From assembly GCA_039621445.1 (NCBI GenBank), contig CP154956.1:95546406-95610405 (forward strand): a DNA stretch of 64,000 nt, given 5' to 3'. The stretch's first letter is position 1. Each line of letters begins with the position of its first letter. Positions 30,142-42,199 of this stretch are shown here, in pieces. A program made the translations under genes and the position numbers. The stretch is from Euglena gracilis (Eukaryota > Euglenida > Euglenophyceae > Euglenales). Under the pieces are notes generated by a model. The model saw nothing but the letters and a program-made list of their open reading frames with translations, ran no database searches and was not told the DNA's origin.

Positions 30142-30621
30142 GCTTTGGCACACCTCCTCGAATCGCTCCAGCAACGTCCCATGCTGATGAGGCAGCCGTT
30201 GGAAGGTTCCCAAACACACATGCTGGTGTTATGTACCCCGTATGCTGTGGTGATAGCTCTCAGGCACCCTAACTGCCAAAGTCCCTCTGCTTCGATCTCC
30301 GCGTCCCGGGGCACCACATCACATCCTAATTACATTGTTTGGGTTTCGGGAGTCAGTTGTTTTGCTGTCATTTTCATGAAAACTGACGGTGTGTGCCACC
30401 AAAGTTTCAGCAATGGCATTCCCCTATGATTGGCCTCCAGGTGTGGATGCATGTGTGTATAATCTGCTGGCATCCCATCCTGGCTTCTTTTGCGGGCAGG
30501 CGGAGTTCCTTTTGGAAAGTCTTCACCAAAAAAGCGTGCAGACAGGTTTCTTTTGGGATGCGAATCCCCGAATAATCTTGCAAATCAGTGGACGACAGAA
30601 TTCGGTTTGGACAAAATTTGA
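30142..30621 (+). CDS. Three joined exons, Pro/Gly-rich protein
   Basis: Exon 1 is 30,142-30,249 (acceptor ATCGTTTCAG, donor GTGATA) with FGTPPRIAPATSHADEA. Exon 2 is 30,411-30,440 (acceptor AAAGTTTCAG, donor GTGTGG), only 30 bp, AMAFPYDWPP. Exon 3 is from 30,500 (acceptor TGCGGGCAG), GGVPFGKSSPKKRADRF then LLGCESPNNLANQW, to TGA at 30,619-30,621. Phases agree: exon 1 leaves one base, exon 2 supplies two, and exon 2 again leaves one. The second intron is 59 bp. The product is unknown; the style matches the other + strand exons. If TGA is sense, the frame continues another 14 codons to TAG. Confidence 0.5.
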
Positions 30622-30712
30622 AACGATTCAGGAAACCTATGATTCTTGATGGATTTTTAGCAAATATCATCAAACACATCAAATCTTGCGGTGAAATATG
30701 GATGATGACTGG

Positions 30713-31860
30713 GGTCCATCCCCCCCCACGGGGGGGAAGTGGTGGACCCTTCCCATCAGCTGTTTCTGTATCCTGCCACATGTGCACAAACTTCCATAAA
30801 ATTGGAACTCTTCCGGATGCATTTTGGCTGGATACCAGATTATGAAGCCCTCTTTTTGACCCTCCCTGCCATGCTTTCCGCAGGGCATTATTTCCAGCGA
30901 CACTGTGCCCCCCAAAATGGGCTCCTGGGGAACAGGAACCATATTCTTTGTGTTGCCCCTGTTTGTTTGGATGTTTGGGTACTGCCCCTGCCAGGTTATT
31001 TGGGAGCATACAATGTGGGTGACTGCCCCCCCCCCCCTGTGGGGGGGTCAACAAAAAACCTCCAAAATGATCCAGTGCCAAAGTTGCCAGAGTTTTTGGT
31101 TGTTGGCTATGTTCTTTTGCACGTTTGTGGTTAATTTTCCTTTGGATTCCAGACCACGGGTTTTTTTTAGTCTTGTACCTCCTCTCCCACCCGGGGGGGG
31201 GGGAGGGGGGGTAGGGGGTAGGATAGGGTGGGTGGGTCCCTTGGACCTCCCTCCCCCCCCCAGGGGGGTGGGGGTGGGGTGGTGGGGGCTGGTGGCTGTA
31301 TGTTTTTCGGCGCCGAAAATTTTGGAAAAGGTGCTATTTTTGGCACTTTTTGGCCATTTTCGGGAAAAAGTGGGTGGGTCCCCCAGGACCCCCCCCCCCC
31401 CCCCCCCCCCGGGGGGGGCCCCACCCAGGTGGGGTGGGTGGGTGTCCCCCCCCCCCGGTCTTAAAAAAACTTCCCCTGTTCCAAACGCCTTGGGGACACC
31501 TCCGGGGGGTGGGGGGTGGACTGCCTGCTTTTTTTTAAAAAAAAATAAAAAAATGGGTTTTGAAAGAGCGGAACCGACCCCCCCCTGGGAAATCGGTAAA
31601 AAATTGTATGGTCTCGTTACATCAATCGGACGTATGCTTTGTGCGTTAAATCCCTCATATTTTGATAAGTATCCACATTCTGGCAATCTTTTTTCAAGTC
31701 CACTTTTTTTGTCAATTTTTTGTCATTCCCGTTTTTTTTCCTACCAACAATTTCCATATTTTGGAATTTTCAGATTTTTTTTGAAGAAAGGTGAATGACA
31801 GGATGGGGTGGGGGGGGTCCGCCTGATTTACCTCCATGTATTTTATCCCCCGTGGCTGTA
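30713..31860. repeat. G/C-run element cluster
   Basis: Short poly-C/poly-G hairpins at 30,718 and 31,023. At about 31,170-31,595 there is an element-like block opening TTTTTTTTAGTCTTGTACC and closing with a GGTAAAAAATTG phrase, with a CGGCGCCGAAAATTTTGG core. The long frames through it are Gly/Pro artefacts. 31,600-31,860 is AT-rich with no gene. Confidence 0.5.
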
Positions 31861-31864
31861 CCCA

Positions 31865-32273
31865 GACAACCTGTGGCCCGACACTTTCAGTTAAAGCGCT
31901 GTGAAGAAAGCTTCACGCGCCGCACGTGCAGAAAACATTTTGGATGGGAGAAAAAAAACTCCGGCCAAGGGTTGTTTTGGAGTGAGGTGTGCTCACAGGC
32001 AGTCTGGGTGACCAGAAGAAGCCCGGCCCCAACTATCCCTTATACTGGACAGGGAGGCTGGTGGCAATCCCGCTCATCCCAGAAGCCCACGGCTGCAGGA
32101 AACGAGGAAGCCCCAAGCAGGGTGCCGGGCCGCTTCATTATTGAGCGCAGTGGCCTCCGGCGCCCCGGTGACCGTTGGCCGGACGCCTGAGAACCACATC
32201 CCGTCCCGATCAAACGATGCCTGTTTGTTAACAATCAATGGCACGCTGTCAGAGAATTTTTTGGGGTTTTTTT
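31865..32273 (+). CDS. Coding-like frame, unknown protein
   Basis: A mixed, protein-like frame includes HFQLKRCEESFTRRTCRK and GRFIIERSGLRRPGDRW. TGA stands at 32,188-32,190, yet the frame stays protein-like beyond it (EPHPVPIKRCLFVNNQW) to TAA near 32,273. AG acceptors (CACTTTCAG at ~31,889, GGCTGCAG at ~32,098) could mark exon edges. I considered the second half of an SBP domain but the match is too weak. Confidence 0.35.
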
Positions 32274-32351
32274 AACGTAAATTTGCCTCCCCTCCCCCAC
32301 AAGTTCCTTTGGACGGCGTCACCATTGTGATCCCAGGAGTGCATGGACCAC

Positions 32352-32391
32352 CTGGCACAAGGGGCACAGGGGGCACAAGGGGCACAGGTTA
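32352..32391. repeat. GGCACAAGGGGCACAGG minisatellite
   Basis: About four units of GGGGCACAAG/GGGGCACAGG. The collagen-like Gly-X-Y reading is explained by the repeat. Confidence 0.7.
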
Positions 32392-32624
32392 GGGCATGCT
32401 TTCATTTCTTATGGCGAAGGGAAAAGTACCCCCAAAACTGCATCTCACAATTTTAAGCCTCTAGAACAGCTTGAAATTTGCAAAACGAGACTGAATTTGA
32501 ACTTTTGAAGGCTTTCAGCCCTGAACTGAAGGGCATCCCAGTGCTAAAGAAGAGAGGGTCCAACCACTGAGGGCTCATCGACCGCCCACCTGCCCAAGAC
32601 AAGACAATGAACTGAGGGGGGTGG

Positions 32625-32850
32625 TTGGATGCAAAATGCACTGGATGTGTGCAGCAAAAAACGGTCGCCTGGCTGTCGCCCGTTATTTAACCTGCCAAAC
32701 GTACCAAACTGCTTGCTGCTTCCCCCCCTCAAACTAAAGGTTTCCCGGCTTTTGGCGCTGACCAAACCAATCGCCCTCGTACCATCGTCCGGTGGCCCTC
32801 TCAACCACTGGAAAGCTGCCTCATCGTCACAATTCACGCTGAATGGCATG
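32625..32850. other. Coding-like on both strands, strand unresolved
   Basis: On the - strand the frame reads CDDEAAFQWLRGPPDDG then AIGLVSAKSRETFSLRGG and looks more like protein. The + strand is also open (LFNLPNVPNCLL...). Non-repetitive and probably part of a gene or gene remnant. Confidence 0.3.
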
Positions 32851-33106
32851 AATTGCGTTCATGCTGCAGCTGTGGGACGGGTCTTTAGTAACACTCCTAT
32901 CTACCTGACCTATAATTTCACATTCCACCACCATCATTCCTCTTCCCCCCCCGTTTTTTTTGACCTCGTCTTTTTTTCAACACCCCCCCCCCTGGCCCAA
33001 CCCACCCCCCCCCCCCAAAGCTAACCAGGTTAATACTCTTCTTTCGCTGGAGGGCCACAGTTTTGCAATTTGTTTCTCAAGAAGGTTTTTAACTCCCCAT
33101 TTTCAG

Positions 33107-33266
33107 CTGCCTCCTCCCCAGAGTGTCAACCAGCCGCCAGCCTTTTTCCAGCCACCAGCTTTTTCCAGCCCATCCCCTACTCTGAGCAAATTGAATCCCC
33201 TGCCCTCCAATTCAAACCACCTCCCTGAAGGGCGACTGGATGGCAATGGAGTTTTTGCCTCGGAAG
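33107..33266 (+). CDS. Candidate Pro/Phe/Ser-rich exon
   Basis: Acceptor CCCCATTTTCAG and donor GTGAAC bound 160 bp that is fully open: LPPPQSVNQPPAFFQPPAF then PTLSKLNPLPSNSNHLPEG. Disordered segment in the style of the other + strand exons. Confidence 0.45.
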
Positions 33267-33477
33267 GTGAACTTGCCCCCCCCCCCCCCACTCTCATTTG
33301 ATGACCCCCCCCAAATGAACAACAAACCCGTTGCCTAAATTTGGGTTTCGGCCGATCTACCTGAGGGTCAGGGCAGAACGGGAATCGGCCAAACAGCCAG
33401 GGTGGTGGGTGGGCGGGGGGGGGGGTCAACCATCCCCCCCACCCCTGCATGGTGTTTCCGGGAGCACCAATTTTTGG

Positions 33478-33905
33478 ACCCCAAAATTTTTTTCTGGCAC
33501 CTTTGGCGCCGGGTGTTGGACCCATTTTGGGACCCATATAGGAGGTCCCCCCAAAAACTCCCAAACCCCCATTCATTCTTCACACCTTCCCAAATTTCAA
33601 CATTTTCTCAAATTTTGATTTTGAGAGGTTTCCGAAACAAAAAAATGCCATTGAAAATCAAAAAAATTACAAGAGAAAAAATGTCAGGAAAATTTGACTG
33701 TGCCAAAATATGGCCCGTTTTTTTGACCTTCGTTTTTTTCACCCCCCCCCCCCAAAGCTACCAATTTTAATACCTATACCTTTAATACCTGAAATTTGTG
33801 TGAAAAAAATGTGGTTTTCCATCAAAAATCATGTATTTTGGGTTCATTTTTCAAAAAAATCAAAAATTTCCCCGGCCAACATCCCCATTTTCCTGAAATT
33901 TTTTG
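33478..33905. repeat. Fragment related to the 19,371-20,630 hAT element
   Basis: Shares GGCGCCGGGTGTTGGACCC, TTCAACATTTTCTCAAATTT, GATTTTGAGAGG, AAAAATGCCATTGAAAATC and GAAAATTTGACTGTGCC in the same order. Ends not recognisable. Confidence 0.7.
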
Positions 33906-34204
33906 GTGACCCCCCCCCCAACCACAGCACCAGGCCTTCCCATTCTTCCCTGCTGAAGGGTTGCTTAAATTTGGACCAAACGGCCAACAAACGCTTTTTC
34001 CAACGAGGGAACAAAATGCTTGCCTTTGAACCCAAAAAATGAACAATAACGCAAATTTGGGTTCGCTGATAGTGGGTTGAATTGATTCCTGAATTTTACC
34101 CGCACGACAGGCAAACACCCCATGGTCAGGGCTGTATGGCCTATGGGTGGTGGGGGTGAGCCATCCTGGTGGGGGGGTGTCCAAACGAAGTCCGATAGCC
34201 ACGC

Positions 34205-34316
34205 TTGGGACAAAGAGCTTTGCACGCCGCACTAAATATCTGCGAGCCAGAGGGCCGCCGGCTCGCCACCGTTTTTGTTGGCCTGCTTGGCGGGGTCTCC
34301 GGGGGCCTTTGTCTAC
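34205..34316 (+). CDS. Possible exon ending at GTAAGT
   Basis: Non-repetitive sequence ending at a consensus donor (TCTAC|GTAAGT at 34,317). Two frames are open, one reading AALNICEPEGRRLATVF. No acceptor is clear. Confidence 0.2.
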
Positions 34317-34319
34317 GTA

Positions 34320-36370
34320 AGTCAAGGGTCTGCCTTGCCTGCCATGTGAAGCTGGGCAGCGCAGCCGACACAGGAATTGGGCTCTATCCGCTTGGAAAAG
34401 GAACAGGACGGGTGTGGTACCCCCCCCTCTTCCTCACATCCAAACTTGGCCTCTGGCCTCCGCCCTCATTTCAAAGGTGTTTTTTTAATTTTTGGGGACC
34501 ATCCCGTCCCTGTGGGGTTTTGGAAACCCAGCCTGGGCCAAGCCGCCCCCCCCCCCCCCAGGCACCAAATTTGCATGCCAAGGACCTCGGCAGGCCGTGT
34601 CCTACATTAGCCCAGAATCTGACCGTCTGAGGCATATATTCAAAAAAAAGTTCAATGAATCAATCTTAATGAAAATTTGCATTTATTTTGGAATGGATTT
34701 TTTGGCCCCCCAAATTGGCCAAAATGACCTCAAAGAAGACATTTTTGGTAAAATTGGACCAATTTCACAATTTCAGGACAAACAGCGGAAAATTCCCTGA
34801 AAATTTCCTGGGATTGCCGTGCCCATCCGCATGCTGTGTTCTGGGAAACGATACTCGGATCCGGTAGCACAATCCCAAACCCCTCTCCTTTCCAGGCTTC
34901 CTTTCCACTCCGGGGGGGTTGGCCACATCCCCTGGGGGGGATACCGGGCCAGAGGCCAGGGTTTCGGCGCAAACCGCCGAAATTTTTTGGGGAAAATGCC
35001 CTTAGACGGCCCGAGGGGTCTGCTTCTTTCACCCATCCCAGCTCCCTGGCCGTCCGACTGGACACTTGAAGCTGCCAGGGTCTGTTGCAGGCTCAGCCTC
35101 AGGGTTTGCACATTTTTTGGCATTTTTTTCGGGGACAAAATTAGGATGGCCGAAGAGTCACACTGCAAAAAGACACAGACACCCCGCCCCAGGCTGGGTC
35201 CCTGTTCCTGGCTGAAAGAAGCGGCGCAGGTGACCGGTGGTGACCGGCGGACTCAGAGCGCGCACGTGCTCAGCGAAGCACGGCCCCCGAAGTGCCAACC
35301 CACAACCGCACAATGTGAATTTCGGGCAGAACTGGACATAAATTCAAAATTGTGGTTTTGGTTTTCCGGACCGACCCTGACACTGTGAGAACATGCAACC
35401 CATTTGTTTGCTTTCTCGCCTCGCCGTCACATCTGTTTCAAAGGCCCCTTTACGTTTCCCCCGGGCCAGGCCATGTTTAACTGAGAAGACCCCAACTCCA
35501 ACCATTGGGGGGTTGGGTGGGGCCCAGGGTTGTATGGGAAGCTCCGAGGTAGGTGGATGGGGGGTCCCCCCCCCTTGTTTCAGAAGGGGGTCCCCCACCC
35601 CCCCCTCCTCTGCGGGGAGCAAAAAAAATCTTCCGGCGCTTTGCGCCGTGTGTATTTAGGACCGAAAATCTTCCGGCGCTTCACGCCAGGTGTGTATTTT
35701 AGGACCGTCTTGAGGCTCAACATGAAATTTTGGCAAAATGGCCACAATTGGCCGAAAAATGTTCGTAATTCGGGCGGGAAATCAAAATACTGTTAGATAG
35801 GGCATTTTAAGGGCTTCAAATTAATTATTCGGACATTTCTTTTGATTCCCAAAAAAAGGCCGAAATTTTGGGCGACCAAAAACTGGGGTAGGAAGGGGGG
35901 GTCCCCCTCACCCCCCCCCCAATCCGAGATTCCCAAACAACCCTGGTCTCCAGCCAACCAGCAACTGGGCTGCGGACCCCTCCCCCTCCCCCCCCTGGGG
36001 GGGGTCTGCTGAAGCCGTGCTGGACCAAAAACAATTTGGTTCCAAGAGCCAAAAATTTTGGAAAGAAAGGCAAAAAAAAATGAAACATGGCATTTTTTGA
36101 TGGTTTTTGGGTCTTCACCCCCAAATTTTGGCTGAAATGCCAACCCAGCTGGAGTTAGGTTTTTCCGGGCATATTTTGGGGGCACCTGCTGGGTCGAGCT
36201 CCCAACTGGATGGACCCCCCCCCCTCTGGATCCCCCACCCCTGGGGGGGGGGGAGGTCCTGCCAGGGCCCCGAGCGAGAAGGAACCCACCCAAATGCCTT
36301 CGAAAACCCCCATTCAGGGGGCTCAATTTGCAAAAAAAATTTGGGCAATACCTTCTTTTTGTGCCTGTTT
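34320..36370. other. No confident gene; G/C-run repeats
   Basis: Contains GCGCC-core modules at 34,970 and 35,630-35,690 (CTTCCGGCGCTTTGCGCCG repeated) and poly-G/C blocks at 35,550, 35,900 and 36,210. Frames at 34.8-35.4 kb are open on both strands without splice support. Confidence 0.4.
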
Positions 36371-36580
36371 TGCGAAACCATAAACCGAAGGCTGACTAAG
36401 TTCATTAGGGAGTGTGTTTCGGCCATTCTTGTCTTGCACACACAAGGGGATTTTGTTTTGGGGGGGGGGGCGGGGGGGCGGCAGCCCCCACCCCCGGAAG
36501 GAGGCCGAAGACCGACTAAGTTCGTTAGGGTGTGCGTTTCGGCCATCTTTGTCTTGCACACACAAGGGGTTTTTGGTATT
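36370..36580. repeat. Two copies of the 321-575 element arm
   Basis: CCGAAGGCTGACTAAGTTC and CCGAAGACCGACTAAGTTCG each lead into TTGTCTTGCACACACAAGGG, direct orientation, separated by a G/C block. Confidence 0.65.
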
Positions 36581-36589
36581 GCAAATTGA

Positions 36590-36855
36590 CCCCGAAATGG
36601 GGGCTGTACCCCCTCCCCCTGCCCTGGAAGGGGGGTGCTATGGCAGGCAGGGGTCAGCCCCCCAGAGGTGGGGTCAGGTTTGGGGGATGGGAAGTGCTGT
36701 AGCACACCGGTGCTGAAGTTTCCAGGGGCCGAAAATGGCCATTTTCAAGGGAAAATGGCTTGGTCGGCAGTCACTGGGACCCAACCCCCCAGGGTGTGCC
36801 TGTTTGGGCAGGCACCCCATAGCACAAGGCACCGCCGGGGTTGTTAAATAGCAGC
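36590..36855. repeat. GGGCAGGCACC / GCGCC-core dispersed repeat
   Basis: GGTGCTATGGCAGGCAGG, GGGGCCGAAAATGGCC, TTTGGGCAGGCACCCCATAG, closing with TAGCAGCCTGGG as in the hAT-like elements at 23.6 kb. Confidence 0.6.
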
Positions 36856-36859
36856 CTGG

Positions 36860-38600
36860 GTTTCTCCATTATTATCAGTCATCCAATGAGCATTTGCGTG
36901 ACGCTGAGGAGCCTGCGTCTTCATCGCTCTGGTTGCGCGTGCGTCATCTGGTGACTCTTTTGTCAGGGTTGGCAGTGTTTTTTTATGGTTCCCCACCAGG
37001 GGTGGTCAGGCTGTTAGAGAGTGGTTTTGTTCTATTTGGGGGGGGGGTGGAGCGAAGCTGAGAACAGAATTGACCCACAAAAGTCCAAAGTGACCCCCCA
37101 ACAAGAAGTACATTAAATTATTTTGTGTATTTTTTGAGTTGTGCTGAGAAATGATTTCAATTAAACCAAAAATTTCCAACCTGCCAACCTTTTTGTCGTA
37201 TTTTAGTCTTTTTTGCTTCGCATTTTTAGTGTCTTTTTATGTCGACCTCCACATTTTTGAATCATCATGTTCCCAGAATCACAAGAATTTTGTTTTTTTT
37301 TTTTTTTTGAAAAACTGCGGATGACGGTTCAAAACATGCACCAATGTTGCAGAATGAAAACAAATCCTGGAGGAGGTGTCCCCCCCTTTTAAGGTTTTTT
37401 TGGCCAATTTTTGCATATGGCCCGCCAAAATTCTCAGAATGCAAAGTTTGCCCCCAAAGGTTGGTCCTCCCAGCCTGACCTGGCCCAGCCCAGCGCCTTG
37501 GGGGGGTCGACAATGTTCTGGCGATGCCAGAAATCATTTTTTCCCTCAGAGTTGGTGTGTTTTTGCCAAGGGTTTTCAACTTTATTTTTGCTCTGTTGGA
37601 GAAAATTTTGAGGTTCTTTGAGGTTTTTTAACGGCGCCTAAACAAAATCATGCCTGGGTCCTGCCAATTTTCAGCAAAGAATTCAGAAGGATCCCAAAAT
37701 AAGGCCTCAGCTTGAGATTTTAGGGAAGAAATCCCCCAAAATACACCCCCTTGAAACTGCGAAAATGATCCCAAAAAAATGGGTGGTTTTCGCCATGTTT
37801 TTTTGATTTGTGCCCATTTTTCATCGTTGCAATTGATATTTTTGAAACAATTTTTTTTGCAATCACTGTGAAAAGTTTTGTTTTTTTTGGATTTATTTAT
37901 CCTGTGGGAAGTTTTTCAAACAAAAGGCAAAAAGTCGCCAATTTTCAGCAAAGTCCCCCGGTGGACCCAAAGTCCACCCGGGGGGTTTTTTTTGAAATCC
38001 TCAGAACCAGCAGGGAGACAGACTGTTTGGTTACAAAATGCTTCCCCATCCCCAGGAATGGATAGGGAGCCCTTCGGTTTTGAGGCTGAGGGGGTCCGGA
38101 ACCCCCCCATGTGGAAAACAAAACAAACATCAAAAAATGTGCACTGTGTTTGAAAGCGAGGGAAGGGACATTTTTTTTAGCTCATTTTCCGGTGCTCAGC
38201 GACGGGAGAAATTTTCGCTGTTTTTGGAACCTGCCAAGGAAAAGTATTCAAAAAAATTAAAAAAAATTTGAGCATTTTTGGCATTCATTTTTAACAAAAA
38301 TCAGGATTTTCGGCCGATTTTGGCCTGGCGTCCGGGCCTTTGCCGGTCCCCAGACCCGAAGTTTTTTCCCCCCCCCCCCTCAATTTCGAATTTGCCCCTC
38401 CAGGCTTCCCATACATCCCCTCCCCCCCCCCCCCCCCCCCCCCCGGCCCTGCCGCCGAATAGACAAGCGTGGCCCGTGCGCCTCTCCCCTAATCTGTGGC
38501 CTGCGGGTTTGTGCCTCCCGGGCGCTGGGGCTTCTCCTCGGGTTGGACTTCTCAAATCATTCGTAGCCTGGCAGTGTTCCAACTGATGCATACCGGACCC
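36860..38600. other. No confident gene
   Basis: T- and A-rich sequence with homopolymers. 37,430-37,660 is a diverged relative of the 325-bp repeat below. No coding-like frame. Confidence 0.4.
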
Positions 38601-38614
38601 AGAAGGGAACTGCC

Positions 38615-39265
38615 GCATGGTTTGACAAGTGGGGACATTACAAGCAGGTTCAGGTGTGTGTATCGAACCCTGAATGCCCCCTGGTCAAAGCAAGTGCTGG
38701 GCTGGAAACATGGACCCCTGCCCAATAACCATAATTGGCACTTTTGATTCCCAGAGTTGGCTTGTTTTTGGCCCGAGATGTATTCCATTTTTGCTCGGTC
38801 GGAGAAAATCCGTCGAGTCTGAATTTTTAAGGCATTTTAAGGTTTTTTTCAAGGCTCCTTAAAAGAACAATGCCTGGTTGGGGCCTGGCGGGATCCATTG
38901 TTTGGGTGTGTGCCACCCCCCCCCCCAGGTGTGACCCCCTGGGACCTCAGTGGGACCACCCGGTTACAAGCAGGGTTCAGGTGTGTTTTCGAACCCTGAT
39001 GCCTGGTCAAAGCAAGTGCTGGGCTGGAAAAATGGACCCCTGCCCCCATCCACTTTTTGATTACAGAGTTGGCTTGTTTTGCCGAAGGTTTTGTCCCCCT
39101 CGTCCTTTTCCGAGCCATTCTTATTCCCCCCCTTGCCGTCGGGTTGAAATCCTCTAGTCTGAATTTTTAAGGCATTTTTTAGGTTTTTTCAAGGCTCCTT
39201 AAAGAACATGCCTGTTGGCCCAGCCTGGCGGGATCCATTGTTTGGTGTGTGCCCCCCCAGCCGTG
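38615..39265. repeat. Tandem duplication, ~325-bp unit
   Basis: From CAAGCAGGTTCAGGTGTG through GTCAAAGCAAGTGCTGGGC, GAGTTGGCTTGTTTT, AGTCTGAATTTTTAAGGC and GGCGGGATCCATTGTTTGG, two copies at about 38,640-38,925 and 38,965-39,250. Confidence 0.75.
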
Positions 39266-39269
39266 ACTG

Positions 39270-40060
39270 ACCCATCTGGGACAGTGGACCACCCGGTGTC
39301 AAAAAAAATGGCCAAAGTTCTTTGATTTGGACTTTGTCCATTTTGAGATTTTGTTTTTTTTTGTTGTTGATGATTTTGCAATAATGACCCCCCTCCCCTC
39401 CTGGCCGTTCGATTACAAGGTTTGCGGTTACAGGTTTGTCAGGGCAAGGGCAATGGTATGTGACTCCACCCCCTCCTCGGGTTTTTGGCATTTCAATGTG
39501 GATCAAACCACAAATTTTTGGTTGTCACGCCCAACCCCACCCAGGGGGTGCAGTTGCGGTTGGATCACTCGAAAGTTTTTTGGGGTTTTTTTGGTGATAC
39601 CTCTGGGGGGTTCAGGGTATCAGCAACATTTTTTTTTTTGGCAAAAAAATTGTTTCGGGGGGTTTATCAGCTGCATTTTTTTATTGTATCAGCGTTTTTA
39701 TTTTTTTCCCAAATTTTTTTTTTTTTTTTTTCCAGACTTGCGGAACTGGACGCGTTTTTCTTGTGAAAAAGCCCTATGTTTTCCCTCAGTACAGCACCAA
39801 AAATTTTCTTCGATAAACCCCGCCAGTTATTTTGGGTCTCCTTTCCCCTTTTTTTTATTTTTGTCCATTTGGTTTGTTTTATTTTTATCCCAATATTTAT
39901 TGTAAATCATGTATTTACGGCAAAAGTGTTTTCGGTGGTGTATGGGCAAGTTTGTATCGGTTGGCTCCACAGGGCTCAGTTGTATTTTTGTCCGCCCCCC
40001 GCCGACTTTTTTTTTTACCCAGCCCATTGCCCCCGCCCCCATTTGACGGTCTTTTTGGGA
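39270..40060. other. T-rich, no gene
   Basis: Long T runs give Phe-rich frames on + and Lys-rich frames on -. Not credible as genes. Confidence 0.5.
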
Positions 40061-40840
40061 CAAGGCTTATTTTTTGTTTTTTTTTGCCCTTTTTGTGACC
40101 ACATTTTTCCCCCCATTTTTTTTGTTGTTTTTGTTTCCCCCATTTGGTTTTTTGGTCTTTTTGTCCAAAAATTTGAGGCTGCCGTGCCCTGGGCCATTTT
40201 TGGCTTTTTTTTTGGCTTTTGTTCATTTTTCCTTTTTTTTTTTTTTTTTTGGTCCTTTTTTTCCATTTGTCCATTTTGATGTAACTTTTTGGCCAAAAAG
40301 TCATTTTGGCATTTTTGGCCTTGTTTTGATTTGGCCATTGTAACCCGGCGGCCAAAGCAGCTTTTGTCGCTTTTGCCAAAGCAGCTTTTCAAGGCCTTTT
40401 TTTTTCCTTTTTTTTTTAGCCATTTTTTTTTGCTGCTCTTTGGCATACAACAAAAGACGTTTAAGTGCTGTGTCGAAAGGGTGCCTCAGAAAATTCCACA
40501 GAAGTTGGGCCCCGAAAAGCACAATAATGGGCAAAAAAAGCACCTGACCCTCCAAAAGCACCAGTGGCCACCCCACCCAAAAAAAAGTGGCCAAAGTCCA
40601 GTGGATTGTGTGATTGTGATTTATGCTCATTTTTTGTTGGCCTGAAATTGCCACATAGTTGCCAACCCGTGTTTTTCGGCCAAAAATTGTTTTTGTTGTG
40701 TGTATCGGCAAAAAAATTTTGTGTGTATGTATCGCTTTGTATTGTGTATCGGCAAAAAAAATTTTTTGTGTATCGGTGTATCGGCAAAAAGTTTTGTGTA
40801 TCGGTGTGTATCAGCAAATTTTTTTAACGAAAAGTTGTAT
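40060..40840. repeat. TTTTGGCC / GGCCAAAA block 2 with GTGTATCGGC array
   Basis: TTTTTGGCCATTTT-type phrases to about 40,440, complementary AAAGTGGCC phrases to 40,610, then GTGATTTATGCTCATTTTTT-GTTGGCCTG, then tandem GTGTATCGGCAAAAA units at 40,700-40,825. Confidence 0.7.
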
Positions 40841-41039
40841 TTTTGTCCATGTTTTCAAGACCTTCTTGCAAGAACTCCCGTTCTGGGCCGTTTTGTGACG
40901 GCCAAGCCCCTATGCCGACCGCAGCCGACCGCAGCCGACCGCGCAACTTTTATCTAATCGATGTCAATTTTTCGGTGAGAATGAGGAATTAGGCTCATTT
41001 TTATCCCAGATTTTGAGAATTTTCTGGCTCATCTAGCTC

Positions 41040-42190
41040 ATGTTGTCACTTTTGGCCACTTTTGGCCCTTTTAGGTCGCTTTTGTCCCCTTTTGGCCCAT
41101 TTGTCATCGTAATTCACCCATTTTGACCTATTTTGATCATATTTGGCCACTTTTGCCCACTTCTTGTAATTTTGGGCCATTTTGTCCTACTCTTGGGCCA
41201 TTTTGGGCCATTTTTGACCATTTAAAGCCATTTTCGACTTTTTTTTGTTATTTTGCCCATTTCTTTGGTCTCTTTTTGGTCCAATTTGACCATTTTTGAG
41301 CATTTTGCGCCAGTTTATTGCCAAAAGTGAACAAAAGCTGCCAAAGTGACCAAAATTGGCCAAAAGCAGGGTCATTTTGGCCATTTTTGGCTTTTTTGGC
41401 ATTTTTTTTTGTTATTTTTGCCTGCTTTTGGTAACTTTTTTGGTCCATTTTGATCATTTTTAACCATTTTGCGCCAGGTGCAGCTTCTGGAGTCGCAAAA
41501 ACAGTGGCCAAAGCAGCTTTTCTTTGGCCTCTTTTGCCCACTTTTCGCCATTTTAACCATTTTTAGCCATTTTTTTTGGCCATTTTAGGTCACGTTTGGC
41601 TGCTCTTGATGTCAAAAGCAACAAAAAGACGTTTAAAGTGGGCCGAAAGTGGCCAGAAGTGGGTAAAAATGGCCAAAAGCAGAGAAAAGTGGTCAAAAGT
41701 GGTCGAAAGAGGTCAAAGAAAAGCAAAAGCTTGCCAAAAGCAGCCAAAACACAGCAAAAAGTGGGCAAAAGCAACAATAATGACCAAAAGAAAGCAAAAG
41801 GCAGGAAAAAATGGGCAAAGGCAGCAAAAAGTGACCAAAAGTCGGCAACAGTGGCCAAAAGCAGTCCAAAAGCATCAAAAATTGGCCAAAAGCAGCGAAA
41901 AGTGGCCAAAAGTCGGCAACAGTGGATTGCGTGATTGTGATTTATGCTCATTTTTTGTTGGCCTGCCAATGTGCACATAGTTGCCAAAAGATCAACCCGT
42001 GTTTTTCCCCATTTTTGTAAAAATTTTGTGTGTCGTTGTGTATCGGCAATAAAAAAATTGTGTATCGGTGTGTATCGGCAAAAAAAATTTTGTGTATCGG
42101 TGTGTATCGGCAAAATCTTTTTTGTGTATCGGTGTGTATCGGCAAAAATTTTTTTGTGTATCGGTGTGTATCGTTGATACACACTAAACA
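41040..42190. repeat. TTTTGGCC / GGCCAAAA block 3 with GTGTATCGGC array
   Basis: Same order of parts as 40,060-40,840: T-rich arm to about 41,585, switch at GCTCTTGATGTCAAAAGC, A-rich arm to about 41,935, the shared GATTTATGCTCATTTTTTG, then six or so GTGTATCGGTGTGTATCGGC units to 42,180. Confidence 0.75.
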
Positions 42191-42199
42191 GAGGTCTGG

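Noticed and set aside
30905-31798. 297-codon + strand frame, longest in the window
   Set aside because: Mostly Pro/Gly/Trp from G and C runs of a repeat element, with equally long frames opposite.
31889-31960. Second half of an SBP zinc-binding domain
   Set aside because: Only a loose R-x-C-R-K resemblance; the required Cys/His set and the upstream half are missing.
32300-32395. Collagen-like Gly-X-Y frame
   Set aside because: The Gly-X-Y pattern comes from the GGGGCACAAG minisatellite.
38278-38618. Overlapping ~100-codon frames on both strands at 38.3-38.6 kb
   Set aside because: Driven by a long C run and without splice support.
39327-40446. Phe-rich (+) and Lys-rich (-) frames
   Set aside because: By-products of T-rich simple sequence.
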